A DNA stretch of 32,595 bases, taken from NCBI RefSeq assembly GCF_003857015.1, contig NZ_QGGF01000361.1, positions 1 to 32,595 on the forward strand. The letters are read 5' to 3'. Of this stretch, positions 1 to 6,987 are shown piece after piece. The notes beneath the pieces were generated by a model. It saw only the letters and a program-made list of their open reading frames with translations, was not told the origin of the DNA and searched no databases. The stretch is from Micromonospora globispora (lineage in GTDB: Bacteria > Actinomycetota > Actinomycetes > Mycobacteriales > Micromonosporaceae). The position numbers and the translations under genes were made by a program. Numbering within the stretch: position 1 is the stretch's first letter; every line of letters starts with the position of its first letter.

Positions 1-202
1 ACAAAATGTTGCCAAAGGAATCCCAACCAACAGACCAAAAGGCCTGCCAGTCCGGGGTAATAATCAATTTGGCACTGGCTTATCAAGCACCCTGTTGAGT
101 TCTCAAAGAACAACCACACACCATCCGGAAGCCCCCCAATCAGGAGGACCCCATCCGGGGCATTTCATTCGTCCCGCACCCGCCGCTCTCGCGCCGGGCA
201 CT
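1..202 (-). promoter_or_regulatory. rRNA operon leader (16S gene lies left of window)
   Basis: Read on the minus strand, this is the conserved actinobacterial rrn leader. It has the GTTCTTTGAGAAC inverted repeat within 94-115, then the 'aactcaacagggtgcttgat' stretch, the 'aagccagtgccaaatt' stretch, and ends in 'ggcaacattttgt', which normally lies shortly before the 16S start. The hairpin and the boxA-like sequence beside it are the usual antitermination and 16S-processing signals. The 16S gene itself is not in the window. Confidence 0.85.
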
Positions 203-208
203 CTTACT

Positions 209-237
209 ACGTTACCTCACCGTCTCTGCCGTGTCAA
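209..237 (-). promoter_or_regulatory. rRNA operon promoter, leader-proximal
   Basis: On the minus strand there is TTGACA (232-237), a 17-nt spacer, then TAACGT (209-214). This is a near-consensus sigma-70-type promoter. It would start transcription near 202, upstream of the rrn leader. Confidence 0.75.
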
Positions 238-808
238 ACCGTGTGTCCCGGTCTGTCGTGCTTCGTACGGGTTGGCGCCCGCTGAGCTCGCGCAGCAGCG
301 AACCACTGCGCTAGATCATCGGATTTGGCAGACCGGCCGCTGCGGTGTCCCGCAACCTCGCCCGGTGCCTGCCGACCGTCAACCTTACCCGGTCGCTTCC
401 GCTCCGCCAAATCCGCCTCGCGGCCGATCCGCCAAGCCCCGCCCGGACCGTGTCCTCCAGGAGCGAACCCCTATCTGACCTCGGTGCCAGTCCGGTTCGG
501 CCGCTCCAGGTCTTTCGCCCTGTTTCGTCCGTTCCGCGCTGGCAGAGAGAAAGTTACGCGTCTGCGGGTTTGATCGTCAAATCCGTGGGTAGCGTCCCGC
601 GTCACATCATCACCGCAAGGCTATCTTGCCTGTTCAGCGCTGTTCATGCGGCCGTTTTCGCCGCGCCCATGGCACCGGCAGGGGATGCGCGTCGGATGCA
701 GCGTCGGCATCCGGTCGGGACGCCGCGCCGCGCTACCTGGCGCAGGGGTCGAGCGGGGCGCGGCCGACGGGCGAGACGCCGCGGGGCACTACCCGGCCAC
801 AGGGAGCG
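238..808. other. Intergenic region upstream of the rRNA operon
   Basis: No credible gene is seen. Open frames here are GC-rich shadows with arginine/proline-rich translations. Apart from the distal promoter at 551-580, no further tandem rrn promoter with both boxes was found. Positions 581-808 hold nothing recognisable. Confidence 0.6.
551..580 (-). promoter_or_regulatory. Probable distal rRNA operon promoter
   Basis: On the minus strand TTGACG (575-580) and TAACTT (551-556) are separated by 18 nt and face the rRNA operon. Actinobacterial rrn operons often have several promoters in tandem, and this would be the upstream one. No upstream element was recognised. Confidence 0.5.
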
Positions 809-1069
809 TCAGGGAGTCGAGCGGTCACGTCGACGGGCCGCGAGCCAGCCGCGTACCCCGAGAACTCCGACGGTGGTCCCGATCGCCAGGGACGCGGCGA
901 TCAGCAGCGCGTGCACCCAGAGGAAGCTGGTGGCGGCACCCTCGCCCACCGTTCCGGTGGACCAGGAGCGCGGGTCGTTCCAGATGGCGACCGCGAACCT
1001 CGGCCAGATCACCCAGGTCCAGACCCCGACCCCAACCAGGAACAACGACCAGCCGCGCGACAACACCAT
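809..1069 (-). CDS. SCO4848-family small membrane protein
   Basis: This 86-residue protein opens with the family-typical LSRGWSLFLVGVGVWTWVIW segment, a first membrane helix at about residues 3-22. A polar stretch with NDPRSW follows, then a second helix at about 51-75 (FLWVHALLIAASLAIG..GVLGVRGW). Two helices, this length and the RG-W pattern match the SCO4848 family of Streptomyces, whose function I do not know. An imperfect -10-like CATACT lies 8 nt upstream of the ATG. The chromosomal neighbourhood looks stable, with no sign of transfer. Confidence 0.8.
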   Translation of the reverse strand: MVLSRGWSLFLVGVGVWTWVIWPRFAVAIWNDPRSWSTGTVGEGAATSFLWVHALLIAASLAIGTTVGVLGVRGWLAARRRDRSTP

Positions 1070-1106
1070 GGCTGGCCAGTATGCCAGCGGCAGCTGGGCG
1101 TGAGGG

Positions 1107-1688
1107 CTACCCGGCCAGGGAGTCGGACCCGGCCCGGGCGCCCCGCAAGGTGCGGAAGGTCAGCGAGTAGCGAAGCTGCGGCACCGGCGGGATGCTGTGC
1201 TGCCAACTCGACCGGGCCGCGCCGGTCAGCACGTACCCGGAGCGGGGTGCGAGCTCCAGCTCGTACACCCGACGGTCCTTCCCGCTGCCGCCCTGAAACC
1301 GCAACAGGCAGGCGGAGCCCAGCGACAGGCCGACGACGGTCGGCCCGAAGGTGGGCGCGTCGCGGTGCCACCCGATCACCGAGCCGGGCGGGTACCGGGT
1401 CACCAGAGCCTGAGCGAGGGCCTCCGGGGCGAGGCCGGCGAGGTTCGCGCAGCGATCCCGGACCCAGTGCAGCGCCACCGGCAGCGCCTCGGTCTCGGTC
1501 AGCTGGAAGGAGCCGTAGTCGTAGTCGAAGCCGAAGTGCCGGACGGTGCGCCGGGCGATCTGCCCGTGCATCCGGACCTCGTGGAAGTCCAGCGCGTCCA
1601 GCGCGGTCAGCAGCGACCGCTCCTCGTCGTCGTCGATCAGCTCCGGCTGGTACGTCAGCCCGGCCGGGCGCTCGTGGACCCCGCGCAT
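1107..1688 (-). CDS. AlkB-like 2-oxoglutarate/Fe(II)-dependent dioxygenase
   Basis: This 193-residue protein is of the AlkB family, which oxidatively demethylates alkylated bases (1-methyladenine, 3-methylcytosine) in DNA or RNA using Fe(II), oxygen and 2-oxoglutarate. The iron ligands are visible as WHRDAP (His108, Asp110) and QHSIPP (His164). The 2-oxoglutarate arginines lie in LRYSLTFR (Arg173, Arg179). The frame is open 50 codons further upstream, but that part is low-complexity; the ATG at 1688 gives a normal length and begins right before the conserved domain. It acts alone in the cytoplasm, with no operon partner visible. Substrate choice cannot be read from sequence. Confidence 0.85.
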   Translation of the reverse strand: MRGVHERPAGLTYQPELIDDDEERSLLTALDALDFHEVRMHGQIARRTVRHFGFDYDYGSFQLTETEALPVALHWVRDRCANLAGLAPEALAQALVTRYPPGSVIGWHRDAPTFGPTVVGLSLGSACLLRFQGGSGKDRRVYELELAPRSGYVLTGAARSSWQHSIPPVPQLRYSLTFRTLRGARAGSDSLAG

Positions 1689-1786
1689 CCGTCCCACGAC
1701 CCGACGGTAGCCGTCACCACTCCCGTCCACCCGACGGAAGGCGGCGGCCGGGCGGGCGGTCCGCCCGCCCACCCGGCCGCCAGCGG

Positions 1787-2254
1787 TCAGAAGCAGGTGA
1801 CCGCGCCACCGATCGCCGGGTTCGCCCGGTCGTGCCAATGAATGGCGCCGGAGGCGTCCACCATGAGGCCGCCCCAGATCGCGCAGCCACTGCCGACGTA
1901 CCCGTAGACCGGGCCGGCGGCGTAGCGCCGGTTGCCGTCGTCGACCCCGGCGGACGTCGACTCCGGATCCAGGTACACCTGCGTCCGGGTCAGCACCCCC
2001 ACGTACGCCGACTTGATCGTCACCGTGCAGCCGTACTGGACGAGGGGGTTGTGCAGCAGGTAGACGGTGCCGAGCAGTTCACCCGTGCCGGCGTCGCGGA
2101 TCGGGTCCTGGTCGACGACGGTGTAGCCGAGCCCGCAGAGCCCCTGCGGGGTGTACGGGTTGACGGCGGCGGCCTGCGCCCCGGTCCCGGCCGCCCCGAC
2201 CAGCGCGGCCAGCAGAGCCGCCCCGATTCCGATTCGTCGAATGGCGCGGTGCAT
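1787..2254 (-). CDS. Secreted protein resembling spore-associated protein A (SapA)
   Basis: The product is about 155 residues with a clear Sec signal peptide: arginines, a hydrophobic core GIGAALLAALVGAAG, and cleavage near AQA-AAV. The mature part has an N-terminal CGLGY motif, a VYLL segment and a C-terminal DDGNRRYAAGPVYGY...GCAIWGG block. That pattern resembles the SapA family of spore-surface proteins of Streptomyces. Four cysteines probably form disulphides outside the cell. A GTG lies two codons upstream, but the ATG at 2254 has the better-spaced ribosome site (GGGAG). The role is not known with certainty; family membership is by pattern only. Confidence 0.65.
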   Translation of the reverse strand: MHRAIRRIGIGAALLAALVGAAGTGAQAAAVNPYTPQGLCGLGYTVVDQDPIRDAGTGELLGTVYLLHNPLVQYGCTVTIKSAYVGVLTRTQVYLDPESTSAGVDDGNRRYAAGPVYGYVGSGCAIWGGLMVDASGAIHWHDRANPAIGGAVTCF

Positions 2255-2537
2255 CTGCACTCCCTTTCCTCGGCGACGACGGTTGCGCGCTCAGAATGGC
2301 CGGCGCGCGGGCGCCCATCGAATGTGCGTACTGGACACTGCGATCCAGCGGGTGGTGTGCGATTCGGCTGTCGCAGCCCTCTTCACCTGCGCGGCAGGAC
2401 CTCTTTCCATCGACGCCCACCGACTATGAGGTATCTCCCAGAACTGATCCGAGGCCGACCGGAATTGCGAAGGTGTTTCCGCTATTCGCCGGGCGGGCAC
2501 TGTTTCGGTCAGCCGACGACGACACCGGAGGTGGGCC

Positions 2538-2975
2538 ATGCAGCCGTTCAATCCGTGGACCTGGCGGGACCCGTCCGCCCTCGCCGGCGGGTACGACCAG
2601 AGCACCCCGGCCGACGTGCCGCGGCAGCGGCCGGAGAGCTCCGACGACGGCCCCGACGCGCCCGGTCCGGGCACCCCGATCGACCTGACCGGCTACCGGG
2701 TGGAGGCGACGGACGGGCGGATCGGGTCGATCGACGAGACGAGCGCCGACTCCCGGTACCTGGTGGTGGACACCGGGCCGTGGATCTTCGGGCGGAAGGT
2801 GCTGCTGCCGGTCGGCACGGTGGCCCGGGTCGACCACCTGGAGCGCACCGTGCACGTGGACCGCACCCGGGACCAGGTGAAGAACTCGCCCGCCTTCGAC
2901 CCCGACGAGTTCGGCCGGCCCGACTATCGCCAGCAGGTCGGCAGCTACTACCAGGAAAGCTACGGCCGGGACTGA
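2538..2975 (+). CDS. PRC-barrel domain protein
   Basis: This 145-residue soluble protein has a proline- and aspartate-rich N-terminus, then a PRC-barrel-like domain at about residues 47-110. The recognisable pieces are LTGYRVEATDGRIGSIDE, then YLVVDTGPWIFGRKVLLPVG and a final strand. The C-terminal tail is acidic/aromatic (FDPDEFGRPDYRQQVGSYY). PRC-barrel proteins in actinomycetes are often stress-associated with poorly defined partners. The start has a strong ribosome site (GGAGGTG, 4 nt before ATG). It is a single gene, separate from trpS. Confidence 0.8.
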   Translation: MQPFNPWTWRDPSALAGGYDQSTPADVPRQRPESSDDGPDAPGPGTPIDLTGYRVEATDGRIGSIDETSADSRYLVVDTGPWIFGRKVLLPVGTVARVDHLERTVHVDRTRDQVKNSPAFDPDEFGRPDYRQQVGSYYQESYGRD

Positions 2976-3059
2976 CCTCGCCCGGACCGTCGACGCGGTG
3001 GCCCGGTGGGCCGCCGCGCGGCTGTTCCGGCCGGGCAGCCGGAGAGCCGGACCGCCCGG

Positions 3060-3065
3060 TATCTT
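3060..3065 (+). promoter_or_regulatory. -10 box of a leaderless transcript (trpS upstream ORF)
   Basis: TATCTT lies exactly 6 nt upstream of the ATG at 3072. That is the spacing typical of leaderless actinobacterial mRNAs, in which transcription starts at the first base of the start codon. No convincing -35 box is seen. Confidence 0.5.
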
Positions 3066-3071
3066 GTAGCC

Positions 3072-3239
3072 ATGGTCCGGCCGCACATCACGGTGCCGGA
3101 GACCGTCGACGGTCTCCAGGCGGATGGCGTGCCCGTTCTCCCGATCCGCGTCGACGACGGCCGGGAGCAGATTATCGACGTACTCCGTGCCGGTGGGCTG
3201 CGGTTCCGCGCCGGCGGGCGATGGCGGTTCGCGCTCTGA
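3072..3239 (+). CDS. 55-residue ORF upstream of trpS, possible leader peptide
   Basis: A 55-codon ORF starts 6 nt after a TATCTT -10 box and lacks a ribosome site, so it would be translated leaderless. It resembles no family I know. One Trp codon (TGG, 3222-3224) lies five codons before the stop in GGRWRFAL. A hairpin (3257-3277) follows 17 nt after the stop, and trpS begins 93 nt after it. This layout could be a regulatory leader for trpS, in parallel with the Arg-rich leader of argS. However, a single Trp codon is weak evidence, and a small independent protein is equally possible. Confidence 0.45.
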   Translation: MVRPHITVPETVDGLQADGVPVLPIRVDDGREQIIDVLRAGGLRFRAGGRWRFAL

Positions 3240-3256
3240 CGAGCCGACTCCACTGA

Positions 3257-3277
3257 CCGGGGGCGATCCGCCCCGGG
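3257..3277 (+). terminator. Hairpin between the upstream ORF and trpS
   Basis: CCGGGGGCG and CGCCCCGG form a stem around a three-base loop, followed by a weakly pyrimidine-rich TCTCTC. It could end the upstream transcript or act as an attenuator of trpS. There is no true U-tract. Confidence 0.4.
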
Positions 3278-3332
3278 TCTCTCGCGCGCCCGCGCGTCCC
3301 ACCGTTCTCCTCGGCACGAAAGGCGTACCACC

Positions 3333-4391
3333 ATGTCCGCACCACGAATGCTCACCGGCGACCGCCCGACCGGGCGGCTGCACCTCGGCCACTACGTCGG
3401 CAGCATCGCCAACCGGGTGAAGCTGCACCAGCGGTACGAGAGCTTCTTCATCATCGCCGACCTGCACATGCTCACCACGAAGAACACCCGCGAGGACATC
3501 GAGCAGGTCTCCCGCAACGCCCGCGAGATGGTCACCGACATCCTGGCCGCCGGCATCGAGCCGGACCGGGCCACCTTCTACCTCCAGTCGGCGATCCCGG
3601 AGGTCGGCGACCTCAACACCCTCTTCCAGAACCTGGTGACCGTGCCCCGGCTGGAGCGGGTTCCGTCGATCAAGGAGATGGCCCGGGACGCCGGCAAGGA
3701 GGAGATCCCGTACGGGCTGCTCGGCTACCCCGTCCTCCAGGCCGCCGACATCCTCTGCGTGAGAGGGCAGGCCGTCCCGGTGGGGAAGGACAACGCCGCG
3801 CACGTCGAGGTGACCCGGGAGATCGCGCGGCGCTTCAACCACCTCTACGGGAAGGTCTTCCCGGTACCGGAGCTGATCGCCGCCGAGACGCCCACCCTGG
3901 TCGGCACGGACGGCCAGGCCAAGATGAGCAAGAGCCGGGGCAACGCCATTGCGCTCTCCGACGACGCGGCGACGGTCCGCCGCAAGGTCATGGGCATGTA
4001 CACCGACCCGAACCGGGTGCGGGCCGACGTGCCCGGCATGGTGGAGGGCAACCCCGTCTTCGCGTACCACGACGTGTTCAACTCCGACCGGGCGCAGGTC
4101 GAGGAGCTCAAGGAGCGCTACCGGGCCGGCCGGGTCGGTGACGTGGAGGTCAAGGAGAAGCTGGCCGTCGCGCTCAACCGGTTCCTCGACCCGATCCGGG
4201 AGCGCCGGGCCCGGTTCGAGGCGGACAGCGGCCTGGTCGACCAGTTGATCGTGGAAGGCACCGAACGGACCCGCGTCGAGGTGCGCCGCACCCTGGTCGA
4301 GGTCCGCCGGGCGATGGGGCTGACCAGCGCGTACACCCAGGTGCGGCGGCGGGCCGAGCGGTACCGCAAGGCCGCCGCCACGCCGGCCTGA
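3333..4391 (+). CDS. trpS: Tryptophanyl-tRNA synthetase
   Basis: This 352-residue class I synthetase charges tRNA-Trp with tryptophan in the cytoplasm. The ATP-binding signature is TGRLHLGHYVG (HLGH at residues 17-20) and the second signature is KMSKSRGN at about 197-204. The full Rossmann core, with PVLQAADILC and PVGKDNAAHVE between them, is present. The DGQAKMSKS form differs from the 'KMGKS' TrpRS clade I associate with Streptomyces, so this may be the alternative TrpRS type. The start follows a short AAAGG site. A hairpin and a Trp-containing short ORF lie upstream; argS follows after about 280 bp with its own leader and promoter. Confidence 0.95.
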   Translation: MSAPRMLTGDRPTGRLHLGHYVGSIANRVKLHQRYESFFIIADLHMLTTKNTREDIEQVSRNAREMVTDILAAGIEPDRATFYLQSAIPEVGDLNTLFQNLVTVPRLERVPSIKEMARDAGKEEIPYGLLGYPVLQAADILCVRGQAVPVGKDNAAHVEVTREIARRFNHLYGKVFPVPELIAAETPTLVGTDGQAKMSKSRGNAIALSDDAATVRRKVMGMYTDPNRVRADVPGMVEGNPVFAYHDVFNSDRAQVEELKERYRAGRVGDVEVKEKLAVALNRFLDPIRERRARFEADSGLVDQLIVEGTERTRVEVRRTLVEVRRAMGLTSAYTQVRRRAERYRKAAATPA

Positions 4392-4428
4392 CCTTCCCGT
4401 ACGACCGGGAACCGGCCTGGGAACGGCC

Positions 4429-4459
4429 TTGCGCCGTACCCGGGCCGGCCGGTTAGGCT
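4429..4459 (+). promoter_or_regulatory. Promoter of the argS leader transcript
   Basis: A -10 box TAGGCT (4454-4459) lies exactly 6 nt before the ATG of the leader ORF. TTGCGC (4429-4434) lies 19 nt upstream as a weak -35. The geometry predicts a leaderless mRNA starting at 4466. Confidence 0.6.
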
Positions 4460-4465
4460 GCGAGC

Positions 4466-4552
4466 ATGACCTGCCTCCGCACCCTGGTGCCGACGTCCTG
4501 CGACGTGTCGGTCGGTGCGGCGCGACGCCGGCGATCCGACCGCCTGCGCTGA
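4466..4552 (+). CDS. Arginine-rich leader peptide of argS (28 residues)
   Basis: A 28-codon ORF starts 6 nt after TAGGCT, so it should be translated from a leaderless mRNA. It has four consecutive Arg codons (CGA CGC CGG CGA, residues 20-23, 4523-4534), further Arg at residues 26 and 28, and an earlier Arg at residue 5. The stop is 15 nt before a rho-independent terminator, and argS starts 120 nt later. This is the classical arrangement of an amino-acid attenuator: scarcity of charged tRNA-Arg would stall the ribosome on the Arg run. A competing pairing CGATCCG (4531-4537) with CGGATCG (4574-4580) is visible. It overlaps the codons themselves, so the exact switch is not settled. Synteny and codon content make chance unlikely. 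Confidence 0.7.
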   Translation: MTCLRTLVPTSCDVSVGAARRRRSDRLR

Positions 4553-4567
4553 GCACGTCCCTCCTGC

Positions 4568-4596
4568 GACCGGCGGATCGAGCCGCCGGTCTTTCT
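4568..4596 (+). terminator. Attenuator-type terminator before argS
   Basis: A perfect 9-bp stem GACCGGCGG / CCGCCGGTC with a six-base loop is followed by TTTCT. It sits between the Arg-rich leader ORF and argS. It would stop transcription before argS when the leader is translated without stalling. Confidence 0.75.
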
Positions 4597-4672
4597 CGAT
4601 CGTCCTCGGTCCGCCCGCATTCCCCGTCCGGAGATCCGCGCGACCGCGGGTCCGAGCGAGATCGGCGTACCC

Positions 4673-6391
4673 ATGGATCTGGAGAAGTTGCTGACCGACC
4701 GGCTGGCGCCGGCGTTCTCGGCGGTGGCCGGCGTACCGGTCGACCCGGTCGTGCGGCGCTCGCAGCGCGCCGACTTCCAGTCCGACGCGGCGCTGGCGCT
4801 GGCCCGGCGGCTGGGTCGGCCGCCCCGGTCGATCGCGACGGAGGTGCTGGAACGCGCGGAGGTCGATGACCTCTGCGCCACCGCGGAGGTCTCCGGGCCC
4901 GGCTTCATCAACCTAACCGTGGCCGAGCGGACCCTCGGCGGGCTGGTCTCCGCGCTGGCCACCGACCCGCGACTCGGCGTACCGCTCAGCCCTGCTCCCG
5001 AAACGGTGGTGGTCGACTACTCGGCCCCGAACGTGGCGAAGGAGATGCACGTCGGGCACCTGCGGACGACAGTGATCGGGGACGCCGCGGCACGGCTGCT
5101 CGAGTGGCTCGGGCACCGGGTGGTCCGGGCCAACCACCTCGGCGACTGGGGCACGCCGTTCGGGATGCTGATCGAGCACCTGGTCGACCTGGGCGAGGCC
5201 GAGGCGGCCCACGAGCTGTCGATGGGCGACCTGGACTCCTTCTACAAGGCGGCCCGGGCGAAGTTCGACGCCGACGAGGCGTTCCGGGAGCGGTCCCGGC
5301 TGCGGGTGGTCGCGTTGCAGGGCGGCGACGAGGAGACGCTGCGGCGGTGGCGGCTCCTCGTCGAGCAGTCCGAGCGCTACTTCCTGACCGTGTACGACCT
5401 GCTGGACGTCACCCTGACCGGCACGGACTTCCACGGCGAGAGCAGCTACAACGACCTGCTCGGCCCGGTGGTGGCGGAGCTGGACCGGCAAGGGCTGCTC
5501 CGGGAGAGCGACGGCGCCGCCTGTGTCTTCCCGCCCGGCTCGGTGGGCCGGGACGGTGAACCGCTGCCGCTGATCGTCCGCAAGTCCGACGGCGGGTACG
5601 GCTACCCGGCGACGGACCTGGCGGCCATCCGGCACCGGACCGGGGAGCTGGGCGCCACCCGGCTGCTCTACGTGGTCGGTCTGCCGCAGCGGCGGCACTT
5701 CGAGATGGTGTACGCGGTGGCGGAACAGGCCGGCTGGCTGACCCCGCCGGCGCGCGCCGAGCATGTCGGGTTCGGTTCGATCCTCGGCCCCGACGGGCGG
5801 ATGCTGCGCAGCCGGGCCGGGGAGTCGGTAAAGCTGGTCGCGCTGCTGGAGGACGCGGTGGCCCGGGCCACCGCCCTGGCCCGGAGCCGGAACCCGGAGC
5901 TGGGCGAGGCGGAGGCGGCCGAGGTGGGCCGCGCGGTCGGGATCGGTGCGATCAAGTACGCCGACCTCTCCAGCGACCGGCACCGTGACTACGTGCTGGA
6001 CTGGGAACGGATGCTGTCGCTGGACGGCAACACCGCGCCCTACCTGCAGTACGCGTACTCCCGGATCCGGTCGATCTTCCGCCGGGCCGGGGTGGCGGCC
6101 CGGCCGGACGCGGGCGTGTCCCTGGCCGAGCCGGCGGAGCGGGCGCTGGCGTTCGAGCTGGTCGGCTTCGGCGGGGTGATCGCCGAGGTGGAGCGGAGCC
6201 TGGAGTTCCACCATCTGGCCGGCTACCTGTACCGGCTGGCCAGCGCGTTCAGCGCCTTTTACGAGCGCTGCCCGGTGCTGCGGGCCGACGAGCCGGTGCG
6301 GGACAGCCGACTGGTGCTCTGCGACCTCACGGCGCGGGTGCTCCGGCAGGGCCTCGACCTGCTCGGCATCCGTACGCCGGAGCGGATGTGA
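4673..6391 (+). CDS. argS: Arginyl-tRNA synthetase
   Basis: This 572-residue class I synthetase charges tRNA-Arg. Visible parts are an N-terminal additional domain (about 1-110, ending in SGPGFINL), the HIGH-type signature APNVAKEMHVGHLR (HVGH at 126-129), NHLGDWGTPFGML, and the YPATDLAA segment. There is also a degenerate second signature (GRMLRSRAGESVKL, about 375-388) and the DALR-type anticodon domain at about 470-572. Length is normal. It follows a leader peptide with an Arg run and a terminator, so expression probably responds to charged tRNA-Arg. Regulation of this kind is often seen with auxiliary synthetases, so this may not be the only argS in the genome. The ribosome site is weak. 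Confidence 0.95.
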   Translation: MDLEKLLTDRLAPAFSAVAGVPVDPVVRRSQRADFQSDAALALARRLGRPPRSIATEVLERAEVDDLCATAEVSGPGFINLTVAERTLGGLVSALATDPRLGVPLSPAPETVVVDYSAPNVAKEMHVGHLRTTVIGDAAARLLEWLGHRVVRANHLGDWGTPFGMLIEHLVDLGEAEAAHELSMGDLDSFYKAARAKFDADEAFRERSRLRVVALQGGDEETLRRWRLLVEQSERYFLTVYDLLDVTLTGTDFHGESSYNDLLGPVVAELDRQGLLRESDGAACVFPPGSVGRDGEPLPLIVRKSDGGYGYPATDLAAIRHRTGELGATRLLYVVGLPQRRHFEMVYAVAEQAGWLTPPARAEHVGFGSILGPDGRMLRSRAGESVKLVALLEDAVARATALARSRNPELGEAEAAEVGRAVGIGAIKYADLSSDRHRDYVLDWERMLSLDGNTAPYLQYAYSRIRSIFRRAGVAARPDAGVSLAEPAERALAFELVGFGGVIAEVERSLEFHHLAGYLYRLASAFSAFYERCPVLRADEPVRDSRLVLCDLTARVLRQGLDLLGIRTPERM

Positions 6392-6467
6392 TCGCGGATA
6401 GCGGTGAATGGCCGACGCGGGACCGGGCACATGACGTTGTATGAACGGCGTGCGCAACGAGGCGGTG

Positions 6468-6923
6468 ATGCCGGTCCTGGACGACCTCGACGAGGTCGTC
6501 GACCTGCTCCGGAAGACCGGACCGGATGAGGACCTGTACGTGCGGTGGTCGCGGGGACCGGAAGCGGACCTGGCGAGCGGGTGCGGGTCCGAACAGTCCA
6601 GCAAGGACGGGCTGACCGGCATCGAACTGCCCGGCCTCTCGGCCAACCCGCTCGCCGTCGAGTCCTGGTGGGGCGACCGCCCGCTGCGCCTCTGGGTTGC
6701 CCGCCGGCTCTACGACTACCGCCACCTGCGGGAGCTGCGGGGCCCCGGCGTACGGCCGTGGGTGCTGGTCGGGGAGTCCTGTGGCCGCGGGCCGGACAAC
6801 GAACCGCTGGTCCGCTGCCACCGCCCGGTGGCCTGGGTGTCGGAGCGGGCGCTGCGCGAGGCGGACCGGGCGGTGGAGGAACAGGCGTCCCCGGAGTGGG
6901 GGCCGCTGCACCGGACGGATTGA
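6468..6923 (+). CDS. DUF6098 family protein
   Basis: This 151-residue protein has LDDLDEVVDLLRK, then LYVRWSRGPEAD, a GIELPGLSANPL motif, WWGDRPLRLWVARRLYDYRHL and a C-terminal WVLVGESCGRGPDNEPLV block. The order matches DUF6098, a family of unknown function common in actinomycetes. An ATG nine codons upstream (6441) has no ribosome site, whereas 6468 is preceded by GAGG at good spacing. It is soluble and lacks a signal peptide. It ends 65 bp before the tail of the convergent metallopeptidase gene. Confidence 0.75.
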   Translation: MPVLDDLDEVVDLLRKTGPDEDLYVRWSRGPEADLASGCGSEQSSKDGLTGIELPGLSANPLAVESWWGDRPLRLWVARRLYDYRHLRELRGPGVRPWVLVGESCGRGPDNEPLVRCHRPVAWVSERALREADRAVEEQASPEWGPLHRTD

Positions 6924-6940
6924 CCCTGCTCCGCAGATCC

Positions 6941-6981
6941 CAGCGGCGGCGGCGCCGGCACGGTGGCCGGCACCGCCGCTG
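6941..6981. terminator. Strong hairpin between convergent genes
   Basis: CAGCGGCGG and CCGCCGCTG, with inner GCCGGC repeats, form a long GC-rich stem between the ends of the DUF6098 and M1 peptidase genes. There is no U-tract, so a bidirectional terminator is likely but not certain. Confidence 0.5.
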
Positions 6982-6987
6982 CGGGCG

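Noticed and set aside
626..3256. Very long plus-strand open frame (876 codons)
   Set aside because: Arg/Pro/Gly-rich translation without any family; it runs opposite to four better supported genes. It is a shadow caused by high GC.
2424..4556. Long minus-strand open frame opposite trpS
   Set aside because: Exact antisense of trpS with no domain; shadow frame.
4568..4596. T-box riboswitch before argS
   Set aside because: No T-box sequence or specifier-loop structure is seen; the Arg-codon leader ORF explains the region better.
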